Shown: piece after piece, positions 25,011 through 32,951 of the stretch
Position numbering within the stretch: the stretch's first letter is position 1
How the letters are laid out: each line of letters opens with the position of its first letter
Assembly (NCBI RefSeq): GCF_030345705.1
Contig: NZ_JAUASW010000001.1
Coordinates: forward strand, 1,798,001-1,862,000
Source: Pelomonas sp. SE-A7
GTDB taxonomy: Bacteria; Pseudomonadota; Gammaproteobacteria; Burkholderiales; Burkholderiaceae_C
Length of the DNA stretch: 64,000 bases
Direction of reading: 5' to 3'
Program-made: the position numbers and the translations under genes
Notes under the pieces: model-generated
What the model saw: the letters and a program-made list of their open reading frames with translations, nothing else
Database searches by the model: none
Told to the model about the DNA's origin: nothing

Positions 25011-25811
25011 ATGCCGATCCGGCTACGCCTCGTCCTTCCGCTGCTTGCACTGTGTCTCTGGCCGACCGGCGCTGCGCTGGCCGGCCAGCAGCCCTGCGTG
25101 CTCAGCCAGCGCTGGAACGAGGACCCGCCCTACAGCATGCGGCTGGCCAACGGCGAGATCCGCGGCATCAACATCGAACTGGTGGCCGAAGCCCTGTCCC
25201 GCATGGGCTGCACGGTCAAGCTGGTGGAAATGCCCTTTGCGCGTGCGCTGACCGAGCTGGCTGCTGGCCGGCTGGACATCCTGCCCGGCGCCCTGCGTCG
25301 CCCCGAGCGCGAGCTCTTCGCTCATTTCGCGCAGGAGCGCTGGCATTCGCGCAACCGCCTGTTCGCCCATGTGCAGTCGCGCTCACTCTGGCCACAGAGC
25401 AAGCTGGCAGAGATCCCGGCCAGCGGCTTCCGGCTCGGTGTGCAACTGGGCGTGAGCTACGGTCCCGAATATGCCGAACTCAGCCGCGACCCGGCCTTCG
25501 TGCAGACGCTGCAGAAGAGCGGCTCCCGCCGCAACCTGTGGCAGATGCTCAAGCTGCGCCGCATCGACGGCCTGATCGCCGACGAGCTCACCGCCCGCTA
25601 TGAGATTGCCGAGCTGGGATTGCAGAATCTGGTGGGCATGACCGAGGTGGTCGCGTCCACCGAATCGTCCGGTTTTGCCTTCAGCAAGGCGACTGTGAAC
25701 GAGGCCTTTGTCGAACGCTTCAACGCGGCCACCGAGGCCATGGTGAAGGACGGCAGCTACCAGGCCATCGTCCAGAAATACATCAGCGCCGCCCCGGGTC
25801 CGCAGCACTGA
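25011..25811 (+). CDS. Solitary periplasmic solute-binding protein (SBP_bac_3 type)
   Basis: This 266-residue protein has a signal peptide (PIRLRLVLPLLALCLWPTGAALA) and a type II periplasmic binding fold: PYSMRLANGEIRGINIELVAEALSRMGC, the EMPFARALTELAAGRLDILPGAL lobe and GLQNLVGMTEVVASTES. It resembles amino-acid binding proteins, but no ABC permease or ATPase gene lies next to it. Ligand and partner are unknown. It starts 24 bases after the M13 peptidase, so co-transcription is possible; a link to peptide breakdown is speculation. Confidence 0.82.
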   Translation: MPIRLRLVLPLLALCLWPTGAALAGQQPCVLSQRWNEDPPYSMRLANGEIRGINIELVAEALSRMGCTVKLVEMPFARALTELAAGRLDILPGALRRPERELFAHFAQERWHSRNRLFAHVQSRSLWPQSKLAEIPASGFRLGVQLGVSYGPEYAELSRDPAFVQTLQKSGSRRNLWQMLKLRRIDGLIADELTARYEIAELGLQNLVGMTEVVASTESSGFAFSKATVNEAFVERFNAATEAMVKDGSYQAIVQKYISAAPGPQH

Positions 25812-26041
25812 TCCGCATCATGACTTGAGGCATCCATGCCACAAGAAATGGTGTCGTGAATCAGGGTTTGCGACGAATGCAATTCATCGCCGATTGAGGC
25901 AAATCGTCGCGTCCAAACTGGACTTGGTCACCTGGCTGTTGGGCCGACCGCGGGCCACATCTAACCTGCAGTCAGACCGGATCGCCACAGGACAGCAACA
26001 AGGGCGAAACGGCAGTCCCAAGCTCAAACCAGGAGTCTGTC
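25812..26041. other. Intergenic region with inverted repeats
   Basis: No gene is seen in 230 bases. A near-palindrome around 25871-25890 (GACGAAT...ATTCATC, one mismatch in the arms) and a longer GCGACGA/TCGTCGC inverted repeat lie upstream of the small secreted protein. They may be a regulatory site or chance. Confidence 0.3.
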
Positions 26042-26476
26042 ATGCAAGCCAAGTCCATCGTTCAAGCCCTGCTCATCGCAGCCCCGCTGACCTTCGCCGG
26101 CGCCGCTGCCCTGGCCAATCCGCAAGACGAGCTCAAGCGCGTCGAAGTCAGCGGCCGCCAGACCACCGAGATGCGCACCGATGTGAAGGCCAGCTGCCCC
26201 AGCATCAGCGCCGTGCTGCAGAAGCAGCTGAGCCCGATCTGGGGCCTGCACCAGGAAACCGGCATGTTCCGCGTCGAGTTCACGGTCGACCAGGACGGCG
26301 TGCACGACATCCGCTCGCGTGGCGCCAACACCTATCGCGACGGCATCCGCAAGGCCATGCGCGAACTGACCTGCAACAGCGGTTCCAGCCAGCCGCAGGC
26401 CTATGCCTTCAATGTGCATATCGTTTCGCCCGACAAGACCCATCCGACCGGCCAGGTGGCCCTGAAGATCGACTGA
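26042..26476 (+). CDS. Small secreted protein with TonB C-terminal-like features
   Basis: This 144-residue protein has a clear signal peptide cleaved near AAALA-NPQDE. The mature part contains two cysteines (CPSIS and ELTCNSG), and FRVEFTVDQDGVHDIRSRGANTYRDGIRKAMREL resembles the TonB C-terminal fold at low level. It has no transmembrane anchor, so it is not a full energy transducer. It has a good RBS-like AGGAG upstream and stands alone between inverted repeats and the convergent HIT gene. Function unknown. Confidence 0.7.
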   Translation: MQAKSIVQALLIAAPLTFAGAAALANPQDELKRVEVSGRQTTEMRTDVKASCPSISAVLQKQLSPIWGLHQETGMFRVEFTVDQDGVHDIRSRGANTYRDGIRKAMRELTCNSGSSQPQAYAFNVHIVSPDKTHPTGQVALKID

Positions 26477-26489
26477 TCGCCGGCTTAGC

Positions 26490-26945
26490 TCAGGGACGCA
26501 GCAGGGCCGCCGCGACGCGGCGGTCCAGCTCGACCAGAGGCAGGGCCAGCCGCGCTTCGGCACCGCCCTCGACCTCGCGCCGGGCCGCGCCCCAGACCGG
26601 ATTGGGAAAGTGGCTGTCCCAGTCGAAACGCGCAATCACGTGCCAGTGCAGATGCGGCACGACATTGCCGAAGGTGGCCAGGTTGATCTTGGTGGCTTGC
26701 AGGGCCTCGCGCAGCACGCGCTCGATGGCCGTCACGGCCTCCATGCATTCGGAGCGCTCGGCGGCATCCAGGTCGCTGAACTCGGCCACATGCGCGTTCC
26801 AGATGAGCCGGTAGAAGGCCGGGAAGTTCCCATCGTCGCTGGAGCGTATGACGCGCCATTTCGGCGTTTTCACCAGCAGCAGTCCGCCGGCATCGCGGCA
26901 GAGCGGACAATTCGAAACGGCAGTGCCGGTTGTTGAATCAGGCAT
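26490..26945 (-). CDS. HIT-family nucleotide-binding protein
   Basis: This 151-residue protein has the histidine-triad motif HLHWH (98-102) and an N-terminal CPLC pair often seen in zinc-binding HIT hydrolases. FPAFYRLIWNAHVAEFSDL matches the substrate-binding strand. Such enzymes split nucleotide-phosphate conjugates; the exact substrate is unclear. Its start overlaps the flavoprotein gene end by 8 bases, so the two are coupled. Confidence 0.87.
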   Translation of the reverse strand: MPDSTTGTAVSNCPLCRDAGGLLLVKTPKWRVIRSSDDGNFPAFYRLIWNAHVAEFSDLDAAERSECMEAVTAIERVLREALQATKINLATFGNVVPHLHWHVIARFDWDSHFPNPVWGAARREVEGGAEARLALPLVELDRRVAAALLRP

Positions 26946-28185
26946 GCAGCGATTGTGCCGCGGCCTCGCCGGCCACCCAGCCGCTGGCCATGCTGGCGGT
27001 CAGCAGATAGCCGCCCGTGGGCGCTTCCCAGTCCAGCATCTCGCCGGCGCAGAAAACGCCCGGCAGCGCCTTCAGCTGCAAACCCTCGTCCATGGCCTCC
27101 AGCTTCACGCCGCCGGCGGTGCTGATCGCCTCGGCCACCGGCCTCGCGCGCACCAGGCGCAGCGGCGCAGCCTTCAGCGTGCGGGCGACGACGGCCGGGT
27201 CGTGGTACTCGTCCTTGCTCAGCAGCTCATGCAGCAGGCCGGCCTTGAGGCCTTCGATGCCGAGCCGGCTCTTGAGGTGAGTGGACATGGAGCGCGTGCC
27301 CCGTCCCCGCGCACATTCGGCTGCGACAAAGTCGGCCGTGCGGCCAGGCAGCAGGTCCAGGCTGATGCGAGCCTCGCCGAACTCGGCGATCTCCTCGCGC
27401 ATCAGGCTGGAGGCGGCATAGATCAGCGAGCCCTCGATGCCGCTGACGGTGATGACGAACTCGCCCTGGCGCTGGAAGCGCCGGCCCGAGCGGCCTTCGA
27501 AATGCAGGGCCACCGGCTTGACGGGTTGGCCGGCAAAGCGCTCGGCAAAGAAAGGCGTCCAGCCCGGTTTCACATCGAAACCGCAGTTGGCAGCCCGCAA
27601 CAGCGCGATCTCCACGCCACGCGCCTGCAGCAGCGGAACCCAGGCGGCGTCGGAACCCAGCTGCGGCCAGGAGGCGCCCCCCAGGGCCAGCACGACGACG
27701 CCTGCGGCGGCCTGTTCGACATCACCGTCCTCGCCTTCGAACTGCAAGGCGCTGCCATCCTCGGTCCAGCCCAGCCAGCGCCTGCGCATGTGGAAGCGCA
27801 CACCGCTGGCCCGCAGCCTTTGCAGCCAGGCGCGCAGCAGCGGCGCGGCCTTCATTTCCTTGGGGAACACGCGGCCGGAGCTGCCGACGAAAGTCTCCAC
27901 CCCCAGGTCCGCCGCCCAGGCGCGAAGGCCGGGACCGTCGAGCCGGTCCAGCCAGCGGCCGACCTCGGCGCTGCGCTCGGCGAAGCGGCTGCGGAACGGC
28001 GCGGCCTCTTCCGAATGCGTCAGGTTGAGCCCACCCTTGCCGGCCAGCAGGAACTTGCGGCCGACCGAGGGCTTGGCGTCGTAAACGTCCACCGCCACGC
28101 CGGCCGCGCGCAGCCGCTCGGCGGCCATCAGGCCGGCGGGGCCGCCGCCTATGACTAGGGCGGAGCGAGGGGGCGACTGGGACAT
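26938..28185 (-). CDS. TIGR03862-type FAD-dependent oxidoreductase (HI0933-like flavoprotein)
   Basis: This 415-residue protein has the dinucleotide-binding GGGPAGLMAAERL at the N-terminus, GRKFLLAGKGGLNLTHSE, an internal SSGRVFPKEMKAAPLLRAW segment and the C-terminal GVFCAGEMLDWEAPTGGYLLTAS FAD loop. This matches the HI0933/TIGR03862 flavoproteins (relatives of YhiN), whose physiological reaction is unknown. It is transcribed into the HIT gene with an 8-base overlap. Confidence 0.87.
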   Translation of the reverse strand: MSQSPPRSALVIGGGPAGLMAAERLRAAGVAVDVYDAKPSVGRKFLLAGKGGLNLTHSEEAAPFRSRFAERSAEVGRWLDRLDGPGLRAWAADLGVETFVGSSGRVFPKEMKAAPLLRAWLQRLRASGVRFHMRRRWLGWTEDGSALQFEGEDGDVEQAAAGVVVLALGGASWPQLGSDAAWVPLLQARGVEIALLRAANCGFDVKPGWTPFFAERFAGQPVKPVALHFEGRSGRRFQRQGEFVITVSGIEGSLIYAASSLMREEIAEFGEARISLDLLPGRTADFVAAECARGRGTRSMSTHLKSRLGIEGLKAGLLHELLSKDEYHDPAVVARTLKAAPLRLVRARPVAEAISTAGGVKLEAMDEGLQLKALPGVFCAGEMLDWEAPTGGYLLTASMASGWVAGEAAAQSLHA

Positions 28186-28224
28186 CGGCGGACCTTGGAA
28201 CAGCGAGGGCCGCGAGTGTAAACG

Positions 28225-29124
28225 TCAGCCCCCGCGCAGCGCCGCCTTCAGCTGCTGGCCGATCTCGGGCTTGTCGTGGAAGGGATCGGTCGGGTTGCGC
28301 AGCTGCATCACGTCTTCCAGCCGGGTCTGCACGCCGGCCAGGCTCTTGGGATGGCTGAAGATGTAGAACTGCTCGCGGTCCAGCGCCGCGAACACCATGG
28401 CCGCCACCTCGGCCGCGGTGATCTTGCCGGAGTTGACCGCCTTGTCGGTCATGGCCTGGCCTATCAGCTGGCTGCGGCTGGGCTTGGCGCCGGCCAGCTC
28501 GGCCGGCCGGTTGCGATGGCTCTGCGAGATCCCGGTGGCGACAAAGAAGGGGCACAGCACCGAGCAGCGGACCTGGTCCGTCACCAGGGCCAGGTCCTGG
28601 TACAGCGTCTCGCTCAGGGAGACCACCGCGTGCTTGGACACGTTGTAGACGCCCATGTTCGGTGGGTTGAGCATGCCGGCCATCGAGGCCGTGTTGACGA
28701 TGTGCCCCTGCCAGGCCGGGTCGGCCGCGGCTGCCTCCAGCATCATCGGGGTGAACAGGCGCACGCCGTGGACCACGCCCATCAAATTGACGCCCAGCAC
28801 CCAGTCCCAGTCGGCCAGGCTGTTTTCCCAGATCAGGCCACCCGAGCCCACGCCGGCGTTGTTGAACACGAAGCTCGGGGCGCCGAAGCGTTTCTTCACG
28901 GTGGCGGCCAACGCCTCCATCTGGTCGGCCTTGGCCACGTCGACCCGGCGGGCCAGCACCGGCACCTTGCCCTCGAATTCGGCCGCGGCCTTGGCCAGCG
29001 CGTCTTCCTGCACGTCGCAAAGCACCAGGTTCATGCCGCGCTCGGCGGCCAGGCGCGCCACCTCGAGGCCGAAGCCCGAACCGGCCCCGGTCAGCACCGC
29101 GGTCTTGCCTGCGTAGTCCTTCAT
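28225..29124 (-). CDS. SDR-family oxidoreductase
   Basis: This 299-residue classical short-chain dehydrogenase has TGAGSGFGLE (cofactor loop), NNAGVGSGG, the catalytic Ser in VNTASMAG and YNVSKHAV with the Tyr and Lys. A C-terminal extension (SHPKSLAGVQTRLEDVMQ) is typical of the SDR subgroup found in lipid and xenobiotic clusters. ATG 29124 has AGGAG six bases upstream; the GTG at 29127 has only three bases of spacing. Its start overlaps the stop of the upstream acetyltransferase gene. Substrate unknown. Confidence 0.87.
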   Translation of the reverse strand: MKDYAGKTAVLTGAGSGFGLEVARLAAERGMNLVLCDVQEDALAKAAAEFEGKVPVLARRVDVAKADQMEALAATVKKRFGAPSFVFNNAGVGSGGLIWENSLADWDWVLGVNLMGVVHGVRLFTPMMLEAAAADPAWQGHIVNTASMAGMLNPPNMGVYNVSKHAVVSLSETLYQDLALVTDQVRCSVLCPFFVATGISQSHRNRPAELAGAKPSRSQLIGQAMTDKAVNSGKITAAEVAAMVFAALDREQFYIFSHPKSLAGVQTRLEDVMQLRNPTDPFHDKPEIGQQLKAALRGG

Positions 29125-29573
29125 CACGAGCTCCTGTCTTGGGAAGCGGCCGGACGCCGCATGTCGATATGGGGAATGCCGTCCTCGTCATAGACCCCAG
29201 AGGTCGGCTCAAAACCGAGGCTGGCGTAGAAGCGCTGCAAATGGGCCTGGGCGCTGAGCTCCACCGCGGAACCCGGCCATAGCCGCTCGCAGTGGCTCAG
29301 GGCCTGTCCCATCAAGGCCCTGCCCTGGCCGCTGCCACGCGCCGCGGGCGAGGTCAGCACGCGGCCAATGCGCGGGCCAGACAGCAGGCGGGCATAGGCC
29401 GCCAGCGCACCATCGTCGGCACGCCCGAGCAGGTGCCAGGCCTCCAGGTCGGCACCATCCGGGTCCAGATACATGCAGCGCTGCTCGACGACGAAGACCT
29501 CGGCGCGCAGCTTCAGCACCTCGTAGAGCTCACGGGCCGGCAACTCGTCCAGCCGGACGCAGGTCCAGCGCAT
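29124..29573 (-). CDS. ElaA-type GNAT acetyltransferase
   Basis: This 149-residue protein has the GNAT acetyl-CoA-binding signature near LTSPAARGSGQGRALMGQAL and ELSAQAHLQRFYASLGFEPTS. The N-terminal LRAEVFVVEQRCMYLDPDGAD stretch is characteristic of ElaA. Its acceptor substrate is not known. It starts 3 bases after the stop of the CurA-type reductase and overlaps the SDR start, so it sits in a compact minus-strand run. Confidence 0.87.
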   Translation of the reverse strand: MRWTCVRLDELPARELYEVLKLRAEVFVVEQRCMYLDPDGADLEAWHLLGRADDGALAAYARLLSGPRIGRVLTSPAARGSGQGRALMGQALSHCERLWPGSAVELSAQAHLQRFYASLGFEPTSGVYDEDGIPHIDMRRPAASQDRSS

Positions 29574-29576
29574 GGC

Positions 29577-30602
29577 TCAGACCAGCTTGACCAGCTGCTT
29601 GCCGAAGTTCCTGCCCTTGAGCAGGCCCAGGAAGGCCTCAGGCGCGGCGGCAATGCCTTGGGCCACGGTCTCGCGGTACTTGAGCTTGCCGGTGGCCACC
29701 AGGGTTCCCAGTTCCTTCAGCGCCTCGGGCCAGATTTCCATGTGCTCGGAGACGATGAAGCCCTCGATGCTCATGCGGTTGCTCAACAGCAGCTGCGGGA
29801 ACTGCAGCGGGATAGGCTCGCCGTTGTAGCCCGAGATCATTCCGCACAGGGCCACGCGGCTGAAGGCATTGGCGCGCATCAGCACCGCGTCCAGGATCAT
29901 GCCGCCCACGTTCTCGAAGTGGCCGTCGATGCCGTCCGGACAGGCCTGCTTGAGCGCGGCCGACAGCGACTTCAGGTCCTTGTGTTCCTTGTAGTCGATG
30001 CAGGCGTCGAAGCCCAGTTCCTCGACAACATAACGACACTTGTCAGCACCACCGGCAATACCCACGGCCCGTGCGCCGCGCGCCTTTGCCAACTGGCCAA
30101 CGGCACTGCCGACGGCGCCGCTGGCGGCGCTGACCACCACGGTCTGGCCGGCCTTGGCCTGGATGATCTTGACCAAGCCGTACCAGGCGGTGACGCCCGG
30201 CATGCCCACGGCGCCCAGGTAGGCCGACAGCGGGATGTGGGTCGTGTCCACCTTCTGCAGCACGCCGCGCTGGCTGGCATCGACCAGCTGGTACTCCTGC
30301 CAGCCGCCCATGCCGACGACCCGGTCGCCGGCCTTGAAATTGGCATTGCGCGACTCCACCACCTCGCCGGCCGTGCCGCCGATCATCACGGCGTCCAGTG
30401 GCTGCGGCGCGGCATAGCTCTTGCCGTCGTTCATGCGGCCGCGCATGTAGGGATCGAGGCTCAGATAATGGTTGCGCACCAGCACCTGGCCCTCGGCCAG
30501 CGCGGGCACGGGCGTCTCGACCAGGCGGAAGTTGTCGACCGTCGGCTCGCCTTGGGGACGCGAGGCCAGCAGGATCTGGCGATTGATGGCAGAGGAGTTC
30601 AT
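29577..30602 (-). CDS. NADP-dependent oxidoreductase, zinc-independent MDR type (CurA-like)
   Basis: This 341-residue medium-chain reductase begins MNSSAINRQILLASRPQG. It has HYLSLDPYMRGRMND, the SAASGAVGSAVGQLAK cofactor loop and FENVGGMILDAVL, the pattern of CurA/leukotriene B4 dehydrogenase-like enzymes that reduce activated double bonds. No zinc ligands are seen. It is divergent from the binding-protein gene; an ACGGTCGTTC palindrome lies about 85 bases upstream of its start. Confidence 0.88.
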   Translation of the reverse strand: MNSSAINRQILLASRPQGEPTVDNFRLVETPVPALAEGQVLVRNHYLSLDPYMRGRMNDGKSYAAPQPLDAVMIGGTAGEVVESRNANFKAGDRVVGMGGWQEYQLVDASQRGVLQKVDTTHIPLSAYLGAVGMPGVTAWYGLVKIIQAKAGQTVVVSAASGAVGSAVGQLAKARGARAVGIAGGADKCRYVVEELGFDACIDYKEHKDLKSLSAALKQACPDGIDGHFENVGGMILDAVLMRANAFSRVALCGMISGYNGEPIPLQFPQLLLSNRMSIEGFIVSEHMEIWPEALKELGTLVATGKLKYRETVAQGIAAAPEAFLGLLKGRNFGKQLVKLV

Positions 30603-30624
30603 GACGGCAGTCTTTCGATCAGCG

Positions 30625-31455
30625 ATGCAATGCCAGCGATTGAAGCATGTCAGCCCTAGCCCTGGCGTCCCGTCGGCGACAGAAAAGCACGGTCGTTCTT
30701 TTTTGCAATGCCTGGCCGCCGCATGGCTGGTCCTGAGCGGTGCGGCGGCAGCGGCCGACCTGCCGATCTTCGTGCCGGCGCAGGAGAAGGCGCCGCACAA
30801 GTTCATCCTCGGCCAGGGCGCGCCGCGCGGCATCTGCCCCGACCTGCTGCTGGCCATGCAGAAGCTGGAGCCGGGCCTGCGCTTCGAGGGCTTCGACCAG
30901 GAGCTGTCGCTCAGCCTGATCGAGCAAGGCCTGCGCAACGGCAATGTGGGCGCCGCCTGCGCGCTGCTGGATCTGCCCAGCCGCCAGGCCTATGCCCACA
31001 AGCTGGCCACGCCGCTTTACCGGGTGCGCCATATGGTGGTGCTGAGGGCCGACGACGCCGCTCGGCCCACCACGCTGCAGGACCTACGCAAGCTGAGCGG
31101 CGAGCAGCCGATGCTCACCACCCGCGGCGCCTCGCATGGCCAGTTCCTGCTGCGTCAGGGTTTCCGCATCGATGAGTCGACCGGCGACTACCAGGCCAAT
31201 CTGCGCAAGCTGCTGGCCCAGCGTTCACGCTTTTTCTACGGCGGCGAATTCGCGCTGCTGCGCGCCATCCAGGCCTCGGGCCTGGAGCAGCAGGTCAAGC
31301 TGCTGCCCTCGGTCTTTCACGAGGAGATGATTTATTTCTGGACCAGCCGCAAGCTGCCTCTTGCCCAGCATGAGCGGCTGGAGCGCGCGCTGAGCCGGCT
31401 GCAGGCCAGCGGCGAGTTGGCGCGCATAGTGCGCAGCTACCACGAGCAGCCCTAG
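30625..31455 (+). CDS. Solitary periplasmic solute-binding protein
   Basis: This 276-residue product has a hydrophobic signal-like segment (FLQCLAAAWLVLSGAAAAA), then LPIFVPAQEKAPHKFILGQGAPRGICPDLLLAMQKLEPGLRFEG and a second lobe ending ELARIVRSYHEQP. It is a divergent SBP_bac_3-like fold without permease or ATPase neighbours. ATG 30625 is used, but the N-terminus is long and an operator-like palindrome lies inside it (30687-30698). The TTG at 30703 is therefore a serious alternative start. Confidence 0.75.
   Translation: MQCQRLKHVSPSPGVPSATEKHGRSFLQCLAAAWLVLSGAAAAADLPIFVPAQEKAPHKFILGQGAPRGICPDLLLAMQKLEPGLRFEGFDQELSLSLIEQGLRNGNVGAACALLDLPSRQAYAHKLATPLYRVRHMVVLRADDAARPTTLQDLRKLSGEQPMLTTRGASHGQFLLRQGFRIDESTGDYQANLRKLLAQRSRFFYGGEFALLRAIQASGLEQQVKLLPSVFHEEMIYFWTSRKLPLAQHERLERALSRLQASGELARIVRSYHEQP
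30687..30698. promoter_or_regulatory. Operator-like palindrome GCACGGTCGTTC
   Basis: It differs by one base from the perfect palindrome at 38559-38570 and lies between the CurA-type reductase (minus) and the binding-protein coding region (plus). AAAAG precedes it and TTTT follows it, extending the dyad. A TetR-family repressor site is inferred; the regulator is not in the window. Confidence 0.45.
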
Positions 31456-31464
31456 CCGCAGCAC

Positions 31465-31914
31465 TCAGGTTCGCTGCAGCGCCTTGACGCTGCGGCCACG
31501 GCCCGGCAGTGCCTTGAGGTACTTGAAGGTGCCGGTGGCATGGGCGCAGAGCCTGCCGTCCTCGCCAAGCACCGAGCCTTCGCAGAAGGCCATGGTGGTC
31601 GAGCGGTGCAAGAGCTTGCCAACGGCACGCAGTTCGCCCTCGCCGGGCCGCATGAAGCTGGTCTTCATCTCTATCGTGACCACGCCGGGCCCGAAGTCCG
31701 GCTGGTCGCGGTGGATGCTGCGGGCCGCATGGGCCATGGCCACGTCCAGCAGCGTCATCAAGACGCCGCCATGGGCCACCTCCCAGGAATTCAGGTGCGC
31801 TTCCTTCAGGTCCACGCGCAGTTCGGCCACGCCGTCGCCTAGGCTGTGCAGTTCGAAGCCCAGTTGCTCGACGAAGGGAATGTGGACCGGGAACTTCAAC
31901 GGAGCGCTGCTCAC
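31465..31914 (-). CDS. PaaI-family hot-dog thioesterase
   Basis: This 149-residue single hot-dog domain has HGGVLMTLLDVAMAHAA (catalytic Asp/helix region), VVTIEMKTSFMRPG and KLLHRSTTMAFCEGSV. Such enzymes hydrolyse acyl-CoA thioesters. The start codon is GTG at 31914 (VSSAPLKFPV). It is the last gene of the beta-oxidation operon, 5 bases after the SDR gene, and converges with the binding-protein gene. Confidence 0.87.
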   Translation of the reverse strand: MSSAPLKFPVHIPFVEQLGFELHSLGDGVAELRVDLKEAHLNSWEVAHGGVLMTLLDVAMAHAARSIHRDQPDFGPGVVTIEMKTSFMRPGEGELRAVGKLLHRSTTMAFCEGSVLGEDGRLCAHATGTFKYLKALPGRGRSVKALQRT

Positions 31915-31918
31915 GACC

Positions 31919-32713
31919 TCAGCCTCCGACCAGGCAGCTGACGCCGCCGTCCACCGCCAGGATCTGGCCGGTGATGTGCTTGCCGGCCTGGCTGGCGAAC
32001 AGCAGCACGGCGCCCTTCAGATCCTCGTCATCGCCCAGGCGGCGCAACGGCGCATGGGCGGCCAGGTTCTCGGCACCCACGGCTGCCAGCAGGCCCTTGG
32101 TCATCTTGCTCGGGAAGAAGCCCGGTGCCAGCGCATTGACGTTGATGCCGTACTCGCCCCATTCGGCCGCCAGCGCGCGGGTGAAGTTCACCGCCGCGCC
32201 CTTGCTGGTGTTGTAGGCAATGGTCTTCATCATCGAGGGATTGCCGCCCAGGCCGGCGATGGAAGCGATGTTGATGATGCGGCCGCTGCGGCGCGGAATC
32301 ATGCAGGTCCGCGCCACCTCCTGGGCGAACACGAACAGGCTGCGGATGTTCAGGTCCATGACCTTGTCCCAGGCCTCGATCGGATGGTCCTCGGCCGGCG
32401 TGCCCCAGCTGGCGCCGGCGTTGTTGACCAGGATGTCGATGGGGCCCAGTCGCTCCACCGTCTGGGCCACGACGGCGCGGGCCTGGGCCTCGTCGGCCGC
32501 ATCGGCCGCTATCCACTGCGCCTCGATCCCGCGGGCCGCCAGATGGGCCACCGCCTCCTCCAGGTCGGCCGCCTTGCGCGAACTCAGCATGATTCGCGCG
32601 CCGGCCTCGCCCAGGGCCTCGGCCATCTGCAGGCCCAGGCCGCGCGAGCCGCCGGTCACCAGGGCCACCTGGCCCTTGAGGTCGAACAGGTTCAGCACCG
32701 ATTGATTGCTCAT
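31919..32713 (-). CDS. SDR-family oxidoreductase, FabG-like
   Basis: This 264-residue enzyme has VTGGSRGLGLQMA, NNAGASWG, INIASIAGLGG and YNTSKGAAVNFTRALAAEW, a complete Ser-Tyr-Lys site. APGFFPSKM is the flexible substrate loop. In the beta-oxidation operon it probably acts on 3-hydroxyacyl or related intermediates; this is inferred from context. The ATG at 32713 begins MSNQSVLNLFDL, and the previous gene stops 22 bases upstream. Confidence 0.87.
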   Translation of the reverse strand: MSNQSVLNLFDLKGQVALVTGGSRGLGLQMAEALGEAGARIMLSSRKAADLEEAVAHLAARGIEAQWIAADAADEAQARAVVAQTVERLGPIDILVNNAGASWGTPAEDHPIEAWDKVMDLNIRSLFVFAQEVARTCMIPRRSGRIINIASIAGLGGNPSMMKTIAYNTSKGAAVNFTRALAAEWGEYGINVNALAPGFFPSKMTKGLLAAVGAENLAAHAPLRRLGDDEDLKGAVLLFASQAGKHITGQILAVDGGVSCLVGG

Positions 32714-32735
32714 CGTCTCGTCTCTCAGCTTGGAT

Positions 32736-32951
32736 TCAGGACCAGTAGGAGCGCAGCCAGATCATCAGCACGCCGCCCCCTATCGCCATGCCGCCCTTGG
32801 CCAGCAGCAGCGACCCCATCAGCGTGCCGTCCGGCCCGCCGCGCAACAGAAAGATCCCCAGCGACACGGCCAGGCCGCCGCCGAAGATCAGGATCCACGC
32901 CAGGCGCTCCATCCACAGCAGCGCCTTCGCGGAACGATCAGAACCAGGCAT
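32736..32951 (-). CDS. Small inner-membrane protein (71 aa)
   Basis: The product begins MPGSDRSAKALLWMERLAW and has two predicted membrane helices (about 18-36 and 44-66) with a GGPDGT turn between. Its start overlaps the end of the acyl-CoA dehydrogenase gene by 14 bases, the mark of a real coupled gene. No family or function is recognised. Confidence 0.7.
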   Translation of the reverse strand: MPGSDRSAKALLWMERLAWILIFGGGLAVSLGIFLLRGGPDGTLMGSLLLAKGGMAIGGGVLMIWLRSYWS

